From NCBI RefSeq assembly GCF_021018895.1, contig NC_079376.1:25010001-25074000 (forward strand): a stretch of 64,000 nucleotides of DNA. The letters run 5' to 3'. The notes below the pieces were generated by a model, which ran no database searches, was not told the DNA's origin, and saw only the letters and a program-made list of their open reading frames with translations. Numbering within the stretch: the stretch's first letter is position 1; each line of letters begins with the position of its first letter. The stretch comes from Seriola aureovittata (taxonomy: Eukaryota; Chordata; Actinopteri; Carangiformes; Carangidae). The position numbers and the translations under genes were made by a program. This document shows positions 60,187 to 64,000 of this stretch, piece by piece.

Positions 60187-60570
60187 GTATGCCCCCGCCA
60201 ACCAGCCATGTTACAGGAAATATGGTCACAATGTCTCCATCCTGAATTAAAGGCAGAACATGATGATGTCACAGTAAAGTTGACCTTTTACCTTTTTGAT
60301 ATAAAATGTCATCAATTAATTTTACCCTTATAGACATTTGAGTAAAATTGTGTCATAATTAGTGAATGAATTTGTGCATTATGGCTAGAAATGTATTTTG
60401 TGAGGTCACTGTGACCTTGACCTTTGACCACCAAAATCTAATCAGTTCATCCTTGAGTCCTAATAAATGTTTGTGCCAAATTTGAAGTTCCTTCAAGCTG
60501 TTGCTGAGATGTTGCGACAACGAGAATGGGACAGACAACCCAAAAACATAATGCTTCCGGCCCTGACTGG
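60187..60570 (+). repeat. NR repeat copy, most complete single unit
   Basis: It runs from GGTTGTATGCCCCCGCCAAC to ATAATGCTTCCGGCCCTGAC. Order: GATGATGTCACAGTAAAGTT, GATATAAAATGTCATCA, a perfect IR3 (60403-60417), TGACCTTTGACCA (DR1, 60418-60430), ATCTAATCAGTTCATCCTTG, GTGCCAAATTTGAAG and GAGAATGGGACAGACA. No ORF. It abuts the truncated Tc1-like fragment, so one probably disrupted the other. Confidence 0.7.
60403..60417. promoter_or_regulatory. Perfect IR3 nuclear-receptor motif followed by DR1
   Basis: AGGTCA-CTG-TGACCT is followed immediately by TGACCTTTGACCA (60418-60430), which reads as a DR1 (AAAGGTCA type) on the minus strand. Confidence 0.55.
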
Positions 60571-61949
60571 CATAATAATTAAACAATACTGGTGATATAT
60601 AATGTAATGTTACCTGCTGTTGGTGTGTTTTAGGCCAGCGTGTTACTGTTGGGAGGCTAATGTCGCTGTTTCTGTACCAGAGAGTTGTGTAGGAAGAGTT
60701 TTAGTTGCATTAGTGCATTGTGGATGTGAGTTGAACTGTTCTGCTGAGCTGCATGTCAGTAACAAGAACTGTGTGAAGAGTTGTAAAGAAGTGAGTTTGA
60801 TAAAGAGAAATGTTAGTTACCAGTTGTAAAAAACACTAAATGCAACATTCACTCTTCTCCTTTATTTTGAAGAAGCATCAAATGGCCTTTGAGGATATTT
60901 ACTAGACAGGATGCAGGTATTATGTTTAGCCAGTCCTATCTTATGAAGGTGAACACTGTTGTACGCCGTGATCAAATGAATAATAAGGCCAGAATGTGCT
61001 TGTCTAATTTCCTGTGATTAATGGAGCTGCTGGAAGTGGAAGATGAAGAGCAGAGCCGTCCAGGGGAAACACTCCGCTGTACTTACACTTCATTATTGTT
61101 ACAGCACGTCTTCTCGGCTGTCAGACAGAATTACACTGAAGAGCTTCAAATGACAGACGGGGGTTTGTAGAGATTAACAGCACTTTAAAAGTTTCGACGG
61201 TGCACACTGTGGGTATTAACTTGTGAATCATCAAAACAGCAGAAACAAATAGCAGAAACATAGGTAGTGCTCTCCTGTATGTAGCAAACCCCATAAACAA
61301 ATCCAATACACTTACCCAGGTCACCCCAGACACAGTGACTATAACACTTCAGAGATGATTGAGATATGAAACCTTTCACTCGTCTCGCCTAACATCTTGT
61401 CAAATGTGCTACAAGGGGGGAAAAAAAAAGTGTGCACTGTCTTGTAAAAGTAGTTTTCGTTCGCTTGTGGGACTTCTCAGCAAATGCTTGGTAATGTTAC
61501 GAGACTCCATGAAACACTCCAGCAGCTCTAAATCTGCCAACGTAATGTAAATTCTACAGGTCTGGCCAACCATTAAATTCCTCAAGATATAAAATACCAG
61601 GGACGGGAGCAAAATGAAGACCTTAGGTGTTTTCTTCCCTCTCTCCCCCTCACTCTTTCGACCAAGTGAAAGTTTAATTAAAAGATATCATCTTCACTCG
61701 GAGCCCACTCCTGCTGCTAAGTCAGGAGGTTATCTTCTGTGACTGCTACTCAGAGACCACTGCAATGACTGCGGGTTGGAGCTCAATGTGCCGACCATTA
61801 TGTCTGTACAGGGAGTCTGTAGAGCAATTACTGACATTACCCACTGAAGCTTGTGCCGTCTCTGGTCACTTTGAATGCGTTTTGTGAGAGGCATGTTAAT
61901 GTCACTAAAAAAGGAGAAACACAACATCTCAATTAGGAGAGTACCTTTT
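60571..61949. other. Unique non-coding sequence, conserved-looking patches
   Basis: No gene or repeat recognised. 60860-61060 and 61560-61880 are compact and non-repetitive with homeodomain-type cores. An A run lies at 61421-61429. Confidence 0.4.
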
Positions 61950-62310
61950 ATTAAAGGTGCACTACGTTCGAAGTAAATACCAAACGAAACAGAGCAGGCT
62001 CGCCCCCCCCCCCCCCCATGTTTGCACCGGACTGGGAGCCCTTCTGCCGGCCGAGTTCTCGCCACCTTTGAATCGATTCCCCAATATAAATGTGAGTCTT
62101 TGTTCGTTCCTTCTCCATTTCTTTCCTCCTCGCCGTATATTCATCCGAACGTCTTTTCTTTGGTCGTGTCCGAGCCTCGGCCGTTTCCCAAAATATATCG
62201 TTGACCTTGTTCACGGCGCCGTCCAGCTATCTACTCTCAGATACTCACGCTGCTCTATCAACTCTGCTCACTGGGGCTAGCTGGTTAGCATTGGTAACTT
62301 CCGAGGAAGA
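61950..62310. mobile_element. Family M-related foldback element
   Basis: The left edge TTAAAGGTGCACTACG resembles the M edge (AAAGGAGCTA / AGCACCTTTAA). Near the right is CTAGCTGGTTAGCA (62277-62290), matching the palindrome flank at 38785-38798. A C15 tract lies at 62003-62017. Overlapping frames on both strands are not genes. Confidence 0.4.
62003..62017. repeat. Poly-C tract (15 C)
   Basis: Uninterrupted C15. Confidence 0.95.
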
Positions 62311-62789
62311 AAGGAAGCGATAGAATCTACGGTGGCCCTGAGAGGTCAAGGCACCACAACTTCAGAAAACACATGCAAACAGACAGAACACAAACAAATT
62401 CAGGAAACATCTTCATCAATTTGACAACACATGAGCTGCAAATACTCACAGCACAACGTATTTCCAGGTGACACAATAAAGTGATGAACCTGGCTGTGAC
62501 GCACTTGTATGGATGTATTATAATACATGTATTATTCCCTTTGGAACTACAATTTCTCAACCGTTGAACTACACATAAGCGCGCCTACGACCGACACTGT
62601 ATTACTCCACAGATCTATTTGAGGCTTGTATGTAGCTCACTGATCCACTGCAGGTAATTCACTTACTATAGATAATTACATCACACAACCCCATGTCAAA
62701 TAACCCCAACTAAGCGCTGACACGACCTGGGCAAAAATCCTAGACATGGAAAATGAAACTGTATATACACTTGACGCTTCCACCTGATT
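62311..62789. other. Non-coding sequence
   Basis: No motif recognised. It may include decayed upstream Gypsy sequence. Confidence 0.3.
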
Positions 62790-63816
62790 CAGCCGGTGGT
62801 GACATTAGTGGGCTCATTAAAAACTATCATGATATTGATGTGGGCGATCAAAAACCCATAAAGCAGCGCACGCCTATACCTAAATCATAAACCTCGATCA
62901 TGGTGTTGCTGTTCGAGGTTGTAGTCCCAGCAGCTCCACTTCACTACTTGTTCCCAAATCTGATCAGACTATCCTAGTTTGAACAGCGTCACCAAACCAC
63001 ATTCTTTTCCACTCCCGTGCAGGGACGTCCGTAAATCTCATTTCCTAGAAGGATAATGGCAAGTAATGCCAATTGGTGTGAGAACTGCACCAGCCACAAT
63101 CATGTGTAGTGTTCTCAACTCAGGTATTTAGATGATATCGCAGCCTACTCATCAACTTGGTCCGAACGTGTGTTTGTGCACCGCAAATGTGAGTTTGACA
63201 AGGCCGTTGTGACCTATTAGGGTAAACAGGTGAGACAGGGTTTGTGTGTGAGCCTTGTCTCTGCCAAGGTGCAAGCAGTATCAGATTTCCAAGCTCCCAA
63301 AATGCTCCGTGAGCTCCACCGTTTTCCTGGAGATGGTTGGATATTACTGTGCGTTCTGCTGATGTTTCTGCCCCCATTGAAGCGCTTACTAAGTCCAAAC
63401 TAACCCTTGAAGTGGTGAGAGGAGTGTTGGAGTGCGTTTGATGAGGACACATCTTTCCTCCTGCAATGCACATACTCGAGACTTCACCCATCTGTTTAAC
63501 CGTGAAGCTGATGCCTGATGATCCTGCAGGAGGATGACCGCGGTATTGATCATTTCTTCAAAAAAAAAAGAACATCAAGTGCACTATAGTGCTACTGAGA
63601 TGGAGGCTTTATGCTTGTTCTGTGCCGACTTCTTCTCTGAGCACAACCCACTTGTGTTTTTTCACTCATATGCAAAAGCAGCAACAGATGTGATGGGCTC
63701 TATTGTTGCAAGACTTTTGATATGGGTATTTGTCATAAAAGGATGAAAGGTTTGGAAAAACGTTGTGGCCGGCGTGCTATCTGGATCTTAATTTAGACAT
63801 TTTGTTAAGGGGGAAA
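62790..63816 (+). pseudogene. Ty3/Gypsy pol remnant (RT and RNase H)
   Basis: Motifs appear in pol order across shifting frames: HDIDVGDQKPIKQRTPI near 62840, then SLLVPKSDQT near 62960, GVRTAPAT near 63078, the RT active-site box YLDD at 63125-63136 with IAAYSSTWSE after it, KCEF and VVTY near 63190, AKVQAVSDF near 63263, EDDRGIDHF near 63532, and EHNPLVFF near 63640. The last is the RNase H TDHNPL block with its Asp changed to Glu. Spacing shows a large deletion between the LVPKSD and GVRTAPAT segments, removing the first RT catalytic block. The integrase region is missing. It is a dead, internally deleted copy next to a likely 3' LTR. Confidence 0.82.
63807..63816 (+). other. Candidate polypurine tract
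   Basis: AAGGGGGAAA stands directly before TGTTTGATT, the expected position of plus-strand priming next to a 3' LTR. Confidence 0.45.
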
Positions 63817-64000
63817 TGTTTGATTTTCTTTATTGTGACTCTGGGTCATTAGTTTGACAGCTCTCCCTCTCCTCCTCCCTGGTGTGTTCAATCAGTGTGT
63901 GATGTGGTGCAGGTGTGTTCCAAGTACCACTGGCTGATTGGCTGACGGGAGGATTTAAACCTCAGCAGGTGCCAACCCTCACCCTGCCCCCTCTCTCTCT
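63817..64000 (+). mobile_element. Probable Gypsy 3' LTR, cut by the window edge
   Basis: It starts TGTTTGATTTTC right after the purine tract. It contains GGCTGATTGGCTGACGGG (CCAAT-type context) and GGATTTAAACC (TATA-like) near 63950, typical of U3. The right end lies outside the window. Confidence 0.5.

Noticed and set aside
59670..60229. ORFs with long Ile/Tyr runs
   Set aside because: They are created by the (TA)n tract at 59896-59956.

Overview
This window looks like gene-poor nuclear DNA from a teleost fish. It is AT-rich and has many (CA)n/(GT)n microsatellites. Its mobile-element fossils are typical of ray-finned fish: Tc1-like elements ending in CACTGAACAAAAATATAAA, L1-like, L2/Rex1-like and RTE-like LINE fragments, Ty3/Gypsy pol with LTRs, and foldback MITEs. 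No intact protein-coding gene, rRNA or tRNA gene was recognised. Nearly all open frames are short chance ORFs or lie inside repeats. The window is best read as an intergenic desert or the inside of very large introns.

Layout. 1-7.4 kb: a weak terminal-exon candidate (282-433), a foldback MITE (704-974), an 83-bp tandem duplication, a decayed DNA transposon (1452-1770), a 26-base poly-C tract, then mostly unique sequence. 7.4-16 kb: the first copy of an hAT-like non-autonomous transposon (7400-8340), two minus-strand solo LTRs 23 bp apart (11551-12081 and 12105-12814), and pieces of two unnamed fish repeat families, called here C and NR. 16-26 kb: mostly unique sequence with microsatellites and an exact 130-bp duplication between CA tracts (22928-23219).

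27-36.8 kb: an NR copy, an L1-like LINE 3' end (28121-28976), a family D copy, an RTE-like LINE tail (30185-30545, minus), the second hAT-like copy with clear inverted ends and an 8-bp target duplication (31414-32300), the longest ORF of the window (34402-35019, minus, 205 codons, unassigned), another NR copy and an internally deleted Tc1-like element (36176-36751). 37-49.7 kb: unique sequence, an L2/Rex1-like RT scrap, an NR copy, a family D copy split by about 1.1 kb of foreign DNA, an LTR-like block, and a family C copy. 50-64 kb: an L2/Rex1-like LINE 3' end (minus), a second L1-like tail, a Tc1-like fragment abutting an NR copy, and a decayed Ty3/Gypsy pol running into a probable 3' LTR at the right edge.

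The most striking non-standard signal is the NR family. Its copies carry five perfect inverted AGGTCA repeats with a 3-bp spacer (consensus estrogen response element), often next to a DR1-type half-site pair. Expressed at random, this 12-base pattern is expected about 0.004 times in a window this size. These repeats could be dispersed nuclear-receptor binding platforms; that role is inference.
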